Source: Chitinophagaceae bacterium
GTDB taxonomy: Bacteria > Bacteroidota > Bacteroidia > Chitinophagales > Chitinophagaceae
Direction: 5' to 3'
Assembly (NCBI GenBank): GCA_016786845.1
Contig: JAEUVB010000010.1
Location: forward strand, 1 to 64,000
DNA length: 64,000 bases
Notes under the pieces: model-generated
The model's input: the letters and a program-made list of their open reading frames with translations, nothing else
What the model was told of the DNA's origin: nothing
Databases searched by the model: none
Shown: positions 35,292-44,500 of the stretch, one piece after another
How the letters are laid out: each line of letters opens with the position of its first letter
Position numbering within the stretch: position 1 is the first letter of the stretch
Program-made: the position numbers and the translations under genes

Positions 35292-35618
35292 GTGATATTT
35301 CATTGGATATCCTCCTTATTACTCGACCTCTTTGCTGAAAAGCAAAGAACCAGAAATGCCTTTCTTCGCGGCAACATTCATTACACCGCTGAAACAAAAC
35401 GCACCGTTTTTAAGGAATCCGTTTGGGATCTTCGTAAAATAAAGGATCCCGCTGAACAATTAAAACAGGATGCATATATCAGGCAACTGTCCCAAGACCT
35501 TGCCAAAGATTTTCAGTCCGACCCGGCTCTCTCTCAAACCATTGAAGAAATTATGATAAACCTCAGTCAAGGAACCCCTGATTGGAAAAAAATTCAGGCC
35601 CTTCTGAAGAAACTTTAA
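35292..35618 (+). CDS. Small hypothetical protein following pntB
   Basis: The 108-residue frame starts with GTG at the base right after the pntB stop; no in-frame ATG is near. It has one short N-terminal hydrophobic stretch (about 3-13) and a charged helical remainder (ETKRTVFKESVWDLRKIKDPAEQLKQDA). Its amino acid use is that of a real protein, and it is tightly placed within the operon. I recognise no family; a role tied to transhydrogenase is only positional inference. Confidence 0.6.
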   Translation: MIFHWISSLLLDLFAEKQRTRNAFLRGNIHYTAETKRTVFKESVWDLRKIKDPAEQLKQDAYIRQLSQDLAKDFQSDPALSQTIEEIMINLSQGTPDWKKIQALLKKL

Positions 35619-35731
35619 GTCGCGCCCCTTCAATCGCTGCAATATTAATTTTTATCGCACAAGCCCCAAATTTTGTTAAGGAGATAAAAATCTTCAAAAC
35701 AATTTTTATCTTTAAAATTCATTCCTTGAAC

Positions 35732-37549
35732 ATGAAAAAAATATTGACCCTTATTGCGCTGTTTGTCCCTTTTATCATTCAAGCACAATCCTTTACCAAT
35801 TACAGTGGTTATACCTTACCAACCACTACGCAAACACTGATCATCCCAATTACTGTCAGCGGATTACCCAACAGCATCAACAGCAGCTTTGGTTTAAATC
35901 GGGTCAAGTTAGGAATCACGCATAGTAGTGACCAGGAATTGGAAGTCCGTCTCAAAGCACCCGACAACACTGAGGTGTTGCTTTTTACTTCTGTGGGAGG
36001 TCAAAACGGCGTTGACTTCCGCAATACCGCACTTCGGAACGACGGAACCTACCAGATCGAACAAGGTACTCCCCCTTTCAATGGCAACTATATCCCTATG
36101 CAGGACCTAAACATTCTGAACAATGGTCAAAACCCAAATGGGACATGGATGTTATTGATTACAGATACTTATCCATACGCCAATACCGGCTCTTTGGATA
36201 GTGTGGCCATACGCTTTGGCAACAACCCCAACGATTATCCACCGACAGTTTTTGTTTGTCCCACTTGCCATTGCCCTCCCGGTATCACCGATTGTGATTT
36301 AGTTCCGGATATGACCTCATCTGAGTTGGTCATTTTACAAGACATGACTGAATCGGCCGGAAGTTTATTGATTGGAAACGGAACGCCTAATATTGGACTT
36401 GGTCCTTTAGAGGTTCGCCCTGTTGACAGTTGTTTCTGTGGCCTCGTTCAGGTTCCATGTACCCAAACGACTTGTCCGGGCGGTGGATCCGTTTCTCAAC
36501 GTTTACACCAACGCATATATCAAAAGCACGGCAATACAGATACATTGACTTTTTATGAAATTCCGGCAGGCAATATGAGTTACCATCCAACACATGGCCA
36601 TATTCATGTCGATAATTGGGCAGACTTTACCCTGCGCAAGCAAACATCCGATCCCGACCCGCGGAATTGGACCGTCATTGGGACCTCCGTCAAACAAAGC
36701 TATTGCCTGATTAATTTGTCTTCATGCGACGGCTATTCAGGAGCATGTAAAGACAATGCCGGTAATATTTTGGATCAGCAAAGTCAATTCACAAACTATG
36801 GTTTAGGATATTTGTCCGGATGCGGAAAGTTCCAGGGTATCTGGCCGGGCAAATTGGATATTTATTCTTCAGGATTAAATTCTCCCATCGACCTGCAAAG
36901 TATTTGTAACGGTAACTATTACATCGTATCCATTACCGATCCCGACAGCACCTTTGCCGATGCCGATTATTCTAATAATGTAGTGGCTGTTCCGGTAGCA
37001 CTGACACAACAAATTCCTGCATCCACTGCCGATTACACCACAACACAAACAGGTCCTTCCGTGCTCGTAAATGCGACAGGCTTACTGGCAGGAGCGAACT
37101 ATATCTGGGATTTTGGCGACAACTCACCAAACATGACCCAAAATCCTGTAACCCATAATTATACTGCCAATGGAACCTATATCATCACCCTTTGGGTACA
37201 AACTCCATGCGGCGACCGTTTTGAATATGATACAGTGACCATTTCCGGACTCACTCCGGCCGCAATCGATGAAACGAATCAGAGCAGTACATTTTACGGT
37301 GTTTCTCCGAATCCTTCTACCGGCAATTTCGAGTTGACGCTTTACAATGCGCAGAGCGGCTCCGTGAAGGTTATCCTGACAGACATGACCGGACGCCGGA
37401 ATCTGCTTCTGGCCGATGAAAAGAATATTAACGGGATTCGTAAAATTCCTTTCAATTTCGAAAAAATGGGCTTGGCTGAAGGAATGTATTTAATCCGTTT
37501 CATTACGGACGATAAAATTTACAGCGAAAAAATAATCTATAGAAAATAG
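35732..37549 (+). CDS. T9SS-exported lysyl oxidase with P-domain and PKD domain
   Basis: The ATG at 35732 opens a signal peptide (MKKILTLIALFVPFIIQAQ); 605 residues. Domain order: a proprotein-convertase P domain (about 55-165: SSDQELEVRL, NPNGTWMLLITDTY), a lysyl oxidase domain (about 195-425), a PKD domain (about 430-505: WDFGDNS), and a type A T9SS sorting domain from about 520. In the oxidase part, copper histidines appear as HPTHGHIH (285, 288, 290, 292). Lys321 (SVKQSYCL) and Tyr378 (PGKLDIY) align with the LTQ cofactor residues of human LOX, and ADYSNNVV matches its C-terminal strand. Oxidative deamination of lysines on secreted or surface proteins is inferred. Confidence 0.87.
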   Translation: MKKILTLIALFVPFIIQAQSFTNYSGYTLPTTTQTLIIPITVSGLPNSINSSFGLNRVKLGITHSSDQELEVRLKAPDNTEVLLFTSVGGQNGVDFRNTALRNDGTYQIEQGTPPFNGNYIPMQDLNILNNGQNPNGTWMLLITDTYPYANTGSLDSVAIRFGNNPNDYPPTVFVCPTCHCPPGITDCDLVPDMTSSELVILQDMTESAGSLLIGNGTPNIGLGPLEVRPVDSCFCGLVQVPCTQTTCPGGGSVSQRLHQRIYQKHGNTDTLTFYEIPAGNMSYHPTHGHIHVDNWADFTLRKQTSDPDPRNWTVIGTSVKQSYCLINLSSCDGYSGACKDNAGNILDQQSQFTNYGLGYLSGCGKFQGIWPGKLDIYSSGLNSPIDLQSICNGNYYIVSITDPDSTFADADYSNNVVAVPVALTQQIPASTADYTTTQTGPSVLVNATGLLAGANYIWDFGDNSPNMTQNPVTHNYTANGTYIITLWVQTPCGDRFEYDTVTISGLTPAAIDETNQSSTFYGVSPNPSTGNFELTLYNAQSGSVKVILTDMTGRRNLLLADEKNINGIRKIPFNFEKMGLAEGMYLIRFITDDKIYSEKIIYRK

Positions 37550-37562
37550 ACCCTAATCAAAT

Positions 37563-37603
37563 CAAAAAAAATCCCGTTCTAAAAAGAACGGGATTTTTTT
37601 TAG
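37563..37603. terminator. Strong, near-symmetric intrinsic terminator
   Basis: AATCCCGTTCT/AGAACGGGATT (37570-37580 and 37585-37595, loop AAAA) is flanked by an A run on the left and T8 on the right. It can end transcription from the lysyl oxidase gene and, in principle, the other way. Confidence 0.9.
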
Positions 37604-37615
37604 ATCCGTAAATTT

Positions 37616-37720
37616 TGGAGCTCGGCTGCATCACTCGACTCAAGTACTTCCTGCCATACGCTATATCCGGCCCAAAGCGGCCGGGATATACGCTGCTGTC
37701 AGGGCTAATACTCAAGGTCC
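37616..37720. repeat. Intergenic dyad element
   Basis: It contains a hairpin with arms TATATCC-GGCC (37662-37672) and GGCC-G-GGATATA (37679-37690), with one bulged G and loop CAAAGC. Flanking strings ACGCTATATCC and ATACGCTGCTGTC resemble parts of the 16.5 kb element. Confidence 0.4.
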
Positions 37721-37841
37721 TTCACTTGATGAAACATAGTCAAATGCAGCCTTTACCAATGACAATGAGATCGATAATTAACCATGATTCCAACAAATGA
37801 TCTGTCGTTAAGGGCTGCTGAACTGACGCGCAGCATAGAAA

Positions 37842-38585
37842 CTAAACCGCCGGCCTGCGTATAAGAGATATGATCTGTACCTTGTCCAGAACCTTCATGA
37901 TCAAATAAGTCAGATCAAATTCAAAACTTTTCTTTGCGAAATTCGCATCTTGTTTATCAAAATGGTGATTATTCTGAAAAAGTTCTCCCATCAGCATGAT
38001 TCCCCATGGACTTGAATTTTTTGAACAATCATGATTGTCATAATTTGTATAACCGTATTTATGTCCGCACCAATTAACGATAGCACCTTGAACTGCACCC
38101 ATAAAGAAATGAATAGGCAGCAATAAGAAAAACCAATAATTGGGTGCAAATACGACATAGATGGAAATGTAAATGAGGGCAAAAACAATTCTGGTCAAAA
38201 TATGATTTCCAAACTTATCCAAACTGTCCCATACAGGTAAATACTCCTTTGTAAATTGTGGGTCAATGTTGTATTGCTTTTTCACTAAGCTTCTGAACAA
38301 AAAATGCGTATTCTTCATCATCTGCCAAACATCTTTAAAAAAATGCGGAGAATGCGGATCTTCTTTGGTATCACTGTATTCATGATGCATTCGGTGTAAT
38401 ATGGCATAAGCTCTGGGTACTAAAAAGGACGATCCTTGCAGCAACCAGGTGGCGATGTAAAAGGTTTTTTCCCAACCCTTACTCACCGTAAACATTTGAT
38501 GGGTCGCATAACGATGCAGAAAAAAGGAATGAAAAAAAAGAGACAGAAACCAGTGTATGGTAAAGAAAAGCAGTATTACAAGCAT
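37842..38585 (-). CDS. Membrane fatty acid/acyl-CoA desaturase
   Basis: The 247-residue integral membrane protein has the three His boxes of membrane desaturases: HRYATH (24-29), HRMHH (64-68) and NNHH (205-208). An extra His lies in WCGHKYGY near 175. Diiron chemistry introduces a cis double bond into acyl chains. It is shorter than most delta-9 desaturases but contains the full catalytic set. It stands alone, facing the lysyl oxidase terminator region. The exact regiospecificity is unknown. Confidence 0.92.
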   Translation of the reverse strand: MLVILLFFTIHWFLSLFFHSFFLHRYATHQMFTVSKGWEKTFYIATWLLQGSSFLVPRAYAILHRMHHEYSDTKEDPHSPHFFKDVWQMMKNTHFLFRSLVKKQYNIDPQFTKEYLPVWDSLDKFGNHILTRIVFALIYISIYVVFAPNYWFFLLLPIHFFMGAVQGAIVNWCGHKYGYTNYDNHDCSKNSSPWGIMLMGELFQNNHHFDKQDANFAKKSFEFDLTYLIMKVLDKVQIISLIRRPAV

Positions 38586-38746
38586 TCAGTAAATTATAAG
38601 ATAAGGGTAACGAAGTTAGTTCAATATCTCAGTTAACCACTTTTATTCTTGATATTCCCTGACAGATATGGAATAAATGACGCTAATTAACTACAAATTA
38701 CCCGATAACATGAATTAAGCAGCAACATAAAAGCGAAAAACGATTT

Positions 38747-39169
38747 TCATAAGTGTTCAAGGGTTACCCTCTTTTGAGCGGCTAATCCGCCCAACCAGGC
38801 AAAAAACAAAAAAGATATTGAAGATAATATAGACATCCACAATGGATGTGGAAGTGTTATAAACAAGACGATTCCTCCCAGTAACAAAACAAAACCGACT
38901 GTTAAAGCCGCTATGATTTTTCTTTCGGCCGATGCTATTCTTGCCGCGGTATATCCGCCAAAAAAGCTGCTCAGTACATATCCTCCTAATACCAACAAAT
39001 AGGCCGCAAGAGGCAAGGTCTTCATTTCAGCAATGATTTGCTCGATACTCGGCGTCAGCGTTTTCATCGGATAGAGCTTGGCGCTGAGGCTCTCCACCAA
39101 GGAAATGACACAAAAGGATACAATGACTCCGGCTACGATGCCCAGTACAAGTTTTAGAATAGGATGCAT
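38747..39169 (-). CDS. Hypothetical four-segment membrane protein
   Basis: The 140-residue protein has four hydrophobic segments (about 5-25, 55-75, 88-105, 112-128). Between them are Gly-rich turns (GGYVLSSFFGGYTAARIASA) and a basic C-terminus (AQKRVTLEHL). No family is recognised. Its start lies three bases downstream of the DinB-like gene's stop, so the two are probably coexpressed, with the DinB-like gene upstream. Confidence 0.72.
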   Translation of the reverse strand: MHPILKLVLGIVAGVIVSFCVISLVESLSAKLYPMKTLTPSIEQIIAEMKTLPLAAYLLVLGGYVLSSFFGGYTAARIASAERKIIAALTVGFVLLLGGIVLFITLPHPLWMSILSSISFLFFAWLGGLAAQKRVTLEHL

Positions 39170-39172
39170 AAT

Positions 39173-39640
39173 TTAGTTTTGTGGAATATTCATCCCAAAT
39201 TGACGAAGATGATGCCAGGCATGTTTATGGAGTAAATGTATCCATTCTTCAAAATTTAGGTTTCCAAAAAATGGATTGGGAATCCTGCGGCCTTGATCGG
39301 CTTCAAAGGTAGCGACAAAATGTTCAATATCCATTTTCAACACTTCAATGGACAAACTGATCTCTTTTTGCACAGTAGGTTCAGGATGGTCTGGCAAATA
39401 GGGATTGGGCGTATTGTCCCGAAAGGGTTTATCACTCATCATAAAGCGATACATTTTTTCAGTTGTATCGGCATCATTTAAGGAATCAAGTGGAATAAGC
39501 CCGCTTGCTTGCCGAAAAGCATAACTCATGTGCTCGATCATCTGATGCACATTCATTTTGCCAAAGAGGGGAAGCGTATTCGGATCCAAATCCGCAAGTA
39601 TTTGGAGGTATTCTCCGCGTAAAAATTCTAATTTTTTCAT
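39173..39640 (-). CDS. DinB-superfamily-like protein
   Basis: The 155-residue, mostly helical protein has candidate metal-binding histidines in NVHQMIEHM (about 30-38) and a C-terminal cluster HKHAWHHLRQFG (about 138-149), the spacing of the DinB four-helix fold. Many members are bacillithiol- or mycothiol-dependent transferases or of unknown function. It heads a two-gene unit with the membrane protein gene that begins three bases downstream. The specific reaction is unknown. Confidence 0.75.
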   Translation of the reverse strand: MKKLEFLRGEYLQILADLDPNTLPLFGKMNVHQMIEHMSYAFRQASGLIPLDSLNDADTTEKMYRFMMSDKPFRDNTPNPYLPDHPEPTVQKEISLSIEVLKMDIEHFVATFEADQGRRIPNPFFGNLNFEEWIHLLHKHAWHHLRQFGMNIPQN

Positions 39641-39679
39641 GAATGATAATTTAAGGATTTGCCCAAATGATGCGGTCTT

Positions 39680-40285
39680 CTATTTATGGTTTTCTTTTTT
39701 GCGATCCCCCCATGTTTGATAATCAATGTTTTCTGCAGCAACTTGTTCCGAGCTATCGGTCAACGGTTCGCAAGGCAGCAGCAGTGAATGACAATCACGA
39801 GCCAATTGTTGGTATACGGACGTTCCTTCAGATTTCCAGGCAATCATTTCGTCACTCACTTCTCGTATAACTTTGGCCGGATTCCCTGCAACAAGACTAC
39901 GGTCAGATATGATTTCCTTTGCTTTGATAAAACTTAATGCACCTACAATACATTCATCGCCTAATTGCACATCATCCATGATGACCGCGTTCATGCCAAC
40001 GAGGCAATTTTTTCCAATAGTAGCTCCGTGAATAATGGCCCCATGTCCAATATGTGCATTCTCTTTCAGCAGGACCGTGGTACCCGGAAACATATGAATG
40101 GTACAGTTCTCCTGTACATTGCATCCATCCTCAATCACAATTTTTCCAAAGTCCCCCCTGATGGCAGCCCCCGGACCTATATAGACATCCTTCCCAATAA
40201 TCACGTTACCCGTTACAGCGGCTTGCGGATGCACATAAGCAGTAGGATGCACGACCGGCTTGATCCCTTTATAAGCATAGAACAT
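39680..40285 (-). CDS. paaY: Gamma-carbonic anhydrase-like hexapeptide protein (PaaY type)
   Basis: The 201-residue left-handed beta-helix protein has hexapeptide repeats and zinc-ligand candidates His64 (NCTIHM), His81 and His86 (HIGHGAIIHGA). In length, with a C-terminal helical extension, it fits PaaY, a thioesterase that salvages CoA during phenylacetate breakdown. A paaH-like gene lies 39 bases upstream in the same direction, and a paaG-like gene is found 5 kb away, which supports the name. A generic gamma-carbonic anhydrase is the alternative. Confidence 0.85.
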   Translation of the reverse strand: MFYAYKGIKPVVHPTAYVHPQAAVTGNVIIGKDVYIGPGAAIRGDFGKIVIEDGCNVQENCTIHMFPGTTVLLKENAHIGHGAIIHGATIGKNCLVGMNAVIMDDVQLGDECIVGALSFIKAKEIISDRSLVAGNPAKVIREVSDEMIAWKSEGTSVYQQLARDCHSLLLPCEPLTDSSEQVAAENIDYQTWGDRKKENHK

Positions 40286-40324
40286 ATAAACTGAATATTT
40301 TTACGTGGTTATAAAATAAAGGAA

Positions 40325-41485
40325 TTATGGATAAAATGTTTGATTACCGGCTTTCATCCTGCGAAGTAAAGGTGAACAACGATAGCGGTCTTCATGATAT
40401 TCTGAATAAAGCTGATCTAAAAGTTCGACACAATGATCAATGCCTTGTTCATCCGCCCAGGCCAAGAGTCCTTTGGGATAATTTACTCCCTTAGTCATGG
40501 CCAAATCGATATCATCCCTGGATGCGATATGTAAATACATCGCATTGGCTGCTTCGTTAATCAGCATCACTAAAATCCGTTTAAAAAGGGTCTGAGATAA
40601 TCCGGAGTCATGCGATTCCAAATTGGCTTGTTGCTCTTTCTGCGTATAATCATAAAATCCTCTGCCGGATTTCCGCCCAAACCATTTCGCTTCAACCAAT
40701 CTTTTTTGTGTAAAGGATGGCGTATATCTGGGATCGAAATAAAATGATTTCCAAACGGTTTCCGTCACCGTATAATTTACGTCATGGCCAATCATATCCA
40801 TCAATTCAAAGGGCCCCATCCTAAATCCTCCTTCGACTTTCATGGCATGATCGATAATTTCCAAACTGGCAAACCCTTCTTCATATAACCTAATGGCTTC
40901 ACTATAATAAGGTCTGGCAATGCGATTTACTATGAATCCCGGGGTGTCTTTAACCTGAACCGTCTTCTTACCCCAGCTGTCGATGATGGATTTGGCCATT
41001 TGCAGGGTGGATTCAGTGGTTTGTAAGGCCGGGATGATTTCAACCAGTTCCATCAAAGGTGCAGGATTGAAAAAGTGTATACCTATAAAGCGCCCGGGCC
41101 TAGTACAGGCTGACGCCAAAGAAGTGATGGACAAAGAGGAAGTATTGCTTGCCAAAATGCATTCCTCACTAACAATGGCCTCAAGGCCGGCAAATACCCT
41201 TTGTTTGATTTCAGGATTCTCTACAATCGCTTCAATGATTAATTCACAACCGGCCAGAGCGTTCAAATCAGTTGTCCATGCTATCGAAGAAAAAGTATTT
41301 TTCACTTGCTCTTCAGATAGCTTTCCCTTGCTTGATAATTTCTCCAGCGTTATTGCCAGTTGCTTCTTAGCATGATCAACAACTTGCTGGGCCTGATCAT
41401 GAACGACGACCTGACATCCTGCCGTTGCCGCTACTTGAGCAATTCCGGCACCCATAGTTCCACTACCAATGATTCCGATTTTCAT
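40325..41485 (-). CDS. paaH: 3-hydroxyacyl-CoA dehydrogenase (PaaH-like)
   Basis: The ATG at 41485 was chosen over a TTG three codons upstream. The 386-residue enzyme has the NAD motif IGSGTMGAGIAQ (6-17), a conserved FFNPAPLMELVEI block, the central domain DTPGFIVNRIARPYY, and a second, shorter C-terminal helical domain after about 290. It oxidises 3-hydroxyacyl-CoA to 3-oxoacyl-CoA with NAD. Pairing with paaY suggests the phenylacetate route, but general beta-oxidation is possible. A TACTTTTG element lies six bases before the ATG. Confidence 0.9.
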   Translation of the reverse strand: MKIGIIGSGTMGAGIAQVAATAGCQVVVHDQAQQVVDHAKKQLAITLEKLSSKGKLSEEQVKNTFSSIAWTTDLNALAGCELIIEAIVENPEIKQRVFAGLEAIVSEECILASNTSSLSITSLASACTRPGRFIGIHFFNPAPLMELVEIIPALQTTESTLQMAKSIIDSWGKKTVQVKDTPGFIVNRIARPYYSEAIRLYEEGFASLEIIDHAMKVEGGFRMGPFELMDMIGHDVNYTVTETVWKSFYFDPRYTPSFTQKRLVEAKWFGRKSGRGFYDYTQKEQQANLESHDSGLSQTLFKRILVMLINEAANAMYLHIASRDDIDLAMTKGVNYPKGLLAWADEQGIDHCVELLDQLYSEYHEDRYRCSPLLRRMKAGNQTFYP

Positions 41486-41491
41486 AGGCTC

Positions 41492-41499
41492 CAAAAGTA
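41492..41499 (-). promoter_or_regulatory. Candidate -7 promoter element for the paaH-like gene
   Basis: On the minus strand TACTTTTG (TAnnTTTG) ends six bases before the ATG, again implying a near-leaderless mRNA. It lies just after the terminator of the upstream CHU gene. Confidence 0.55.
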
Positions 41500-41510
41500 A
41501 AGACTATTCA

Positions 41511-41543
41511 TGAAAAAAGGCCATGCAAGTTTGCATGGCCTTT
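41511..41543 (-). terminator. Intrinsic terminator of the 1388-residue CHU gene
   Basis: A 13-bp stem AAAGGCCATGCAA/TTGCATGGCCTTT (41516-41528 and 41531-41543) has a two-base apex and is followed on the minus strand by T6. It lies 21 bases after the gene's stop. Confidence 0.88.
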
Positions 41544-41563
41544 CAAAAATATACTCTTAGAAT

Positions 41564-44500
41564 TTATCGAATCAAGGTTACATCACCTTTAAAGGTTTTG
41601 GTGGCACCATCAGGATATGCTACTTTGATCAGGTAATAGAAGGTAGCCATATCTTGTAATTTACCTTTGAAATCTCCATTCCATCCACGGTTATCGGTGG
41701 CAGAGAAAACTTCTTGTCCCCAACGATTCATAACTCTGAATTCTTGGATTTTCTGGAAGGTCAAATTAGCTACTCTAAAGATATCATTCTGACCGTCATT
41801 GTTAGGTGTAAAGGCCGTAGGTACCCATAAATTATCGTGATAATCGATATCTACATAAATGCTATCCCAATTGCGGCATCCACTGGAATTTAATCCATAT
41901 ACATAATACATGGTGGGTTCAGCCGGAGAAACAATCATACTGGACACATTCGGATTGCTTGTGCCCCAAACAGGTGTCCAATTATACACTTCCGCACCGG
42001 TTGCGATCAAATTCACCTCTTGCTCATACTTAATCCGGATAGAATCTCCGTTTAATATGGTTACCGTTGGTTTAGGATTAGCTTTTACATGAATCGTAAC
42101 AGTATCACCACAATTATAAGCATCTAAACGGGTACAGGTGTAGTAATGGTCACCGCCACTTGGTGGCGTAATTAAAGGACTACTACAGTTTGTACAACTC
42201 AGACCGGTAGAACCGCCATTTTGATCATACCACAGGAATGTTTCTGATGGCGCATTACCGGATCCGGTTGCGATGGCCTGATAAGTGTCACCTTCACAGA
42301 TAATGGTATCCATAGGCGTCACACGCAGATCATGAATGGAAATTGTAACTGTGACAGAATCCGTAACCTCACACTTATTTCCACCTGTAGTGAATACATT
42401 AAATGTGGTACTACTGTTTACATAAGCTGTGGTCACACCGGCAGTTGAGTCGAACACGAATGTTCCTGGTTCCCATCTGTATTTCCAAACTTTATTCGGG
42501 ATATCACAAAGTGAGAAACGAATATTCGGACGAGCCGTTGAAATAATTGGTGTACCCGGGAACTGAGCTGCAGGTAATTCACATCCACCGTAGTTTGATC
42601 CTTGGCTATAGAACTGAGGATTCAACGTATTAGAATAATTTACCGCATCTGCACCGATGGTATTGAACTGACCGTTGTAGAAACACATTTCTACTACCAA
42701 ATTCTCAATTCCATCCCAAACGAATGGTGTTTGTAATGGGAAGTTATTCCAACCTACTGTAGTGTTGTAATTAGGATTATGGTATACCTCTTTTAATTGA
42801 TAAGCCGGAATGAAACTGGATAATTGTGTCAAAGGAGTACATCCTAATTTGATGTAGAAATCAAATCCGGCGAAACTGGTCTTGGTCGTTACATCCAAAG
42901 CCAATGAATCGATACGGCCTTTAGTTATGCCCAATGCATTCAATTCAGCAGCGGTAAACAACATTTGTGAACGAGTACCTGCCCATGAACCGTTTAATGG
43001 TGTCAACGCAGTACTTGAGGCAATACCTGTACCCGCAAAATATTGGTTGAATGGAGCTGAACATGTTACATTTTCTTCTCCACATTCGTATTGTGGCGGT
43101 GTGCCAACAGGTGTACCGGTTAGTGTAACTAAGCCCGGCTCGCAGAGTACAGCAGGAGTAGCTGTGGCGCCAATGGAATTTGAATTATCCACGATGACCT
43201 GAATGGTATCTTTAGAAGCACAATTCGGATTCGAAGAAGAAACAACGTCAACAATAAAGTCAGTTGTATTCATGATTCCACTTGAAGTCGGATCCTTAAT
43301 CGTAGCATTATCTAAAGTGGATGAAGGTGTCCAGCTGTAATTGAATGAACCTGTCTCACATACTTTAAATCTTGTATTCGGGCGAACCGCACCAATCAAC
43401 GGACTGGTAGCCGTCAAACCACAACCGGTTCCGCCAAATTGATTTTGGTGCATCACCATCGTGTTTACTGTATTACTACTGGCTACGACATCTTGATTGG
43501 TATTGAAGCCATTCACTTCATAACAAATCTGAACGACAATATTGGATACGCCATCCCAGAAATAATTATTTTGGAAATTATGGTTATTCCAACCTAAAGA
43601 GGAATAATATTTATTGACAGAAAATACTTGAGATAAACCGGTCAGGAATCCTGTCCCAGCATTGAGATCTGTAGCAGATGTACAACCCATGCTGATTTTT
43701 ACATTACGCATGGTATCACTTCCTTTAGCGACCACATTCCAACCAATTGAACTAATGTTTCCGGCAACGATTCCTGCTTGTTGCAATTCGTCTGCTGTAT
43801 AAAGAATTTGAGTCTTATAGGCATCATACCAATAAGTATAATAAGGAGAAAACTGATTTTGTTGAACAGTACCTGAACCAACAATTTTGAATACCGGGTT
43901 GGTTGTACATGGGAAAACAGATAATCCGCATGGCATTGAAGCGGCATTGGCAAACAATTGGAACGGATAACCCGGACAAACATTGTTTTCTGAAGATAAT
44001 GCATTCAGTACAGGTCTTGCTCCATTCACATCGACAATGGCATGATCGGTATATTTACAACCATTGTCATCAATATAGGTTAAAGCGTAATCTGTCGTCA
44101 CTAAAGGCGATGCCCATGGCTGTAAAGTGGTTGAATCACTCAAATCCGTTCCCGGCGTCCAATCTATAATCGGATTCACCTGACCCGGATTAGCCGTGGC
44201 CGGCAATTGAATAGAATCATTGGCACAAATTGTATGATTACCTCCAGCACTGACGGTAATACCAGGGAAAATAGTGACCGTAATCGTATCTTTATTTTTA
44301 CAAGCTGTTTGAGCATTTGTATTCACCACATAGGTTGTAGTAGAAGGAGGAAATGCTTTAGGATTTTTGATATTTGGATCAGACAATCCAACTGTACCAC
44401 CGGTACTTAATTCAGACCAAGTCCATTGTGTAACTGTAATTGGCCCTGTCGCATTCAACTGAACCGAATCTGCATTGGTACAAGTCACCAAATCCGGACC

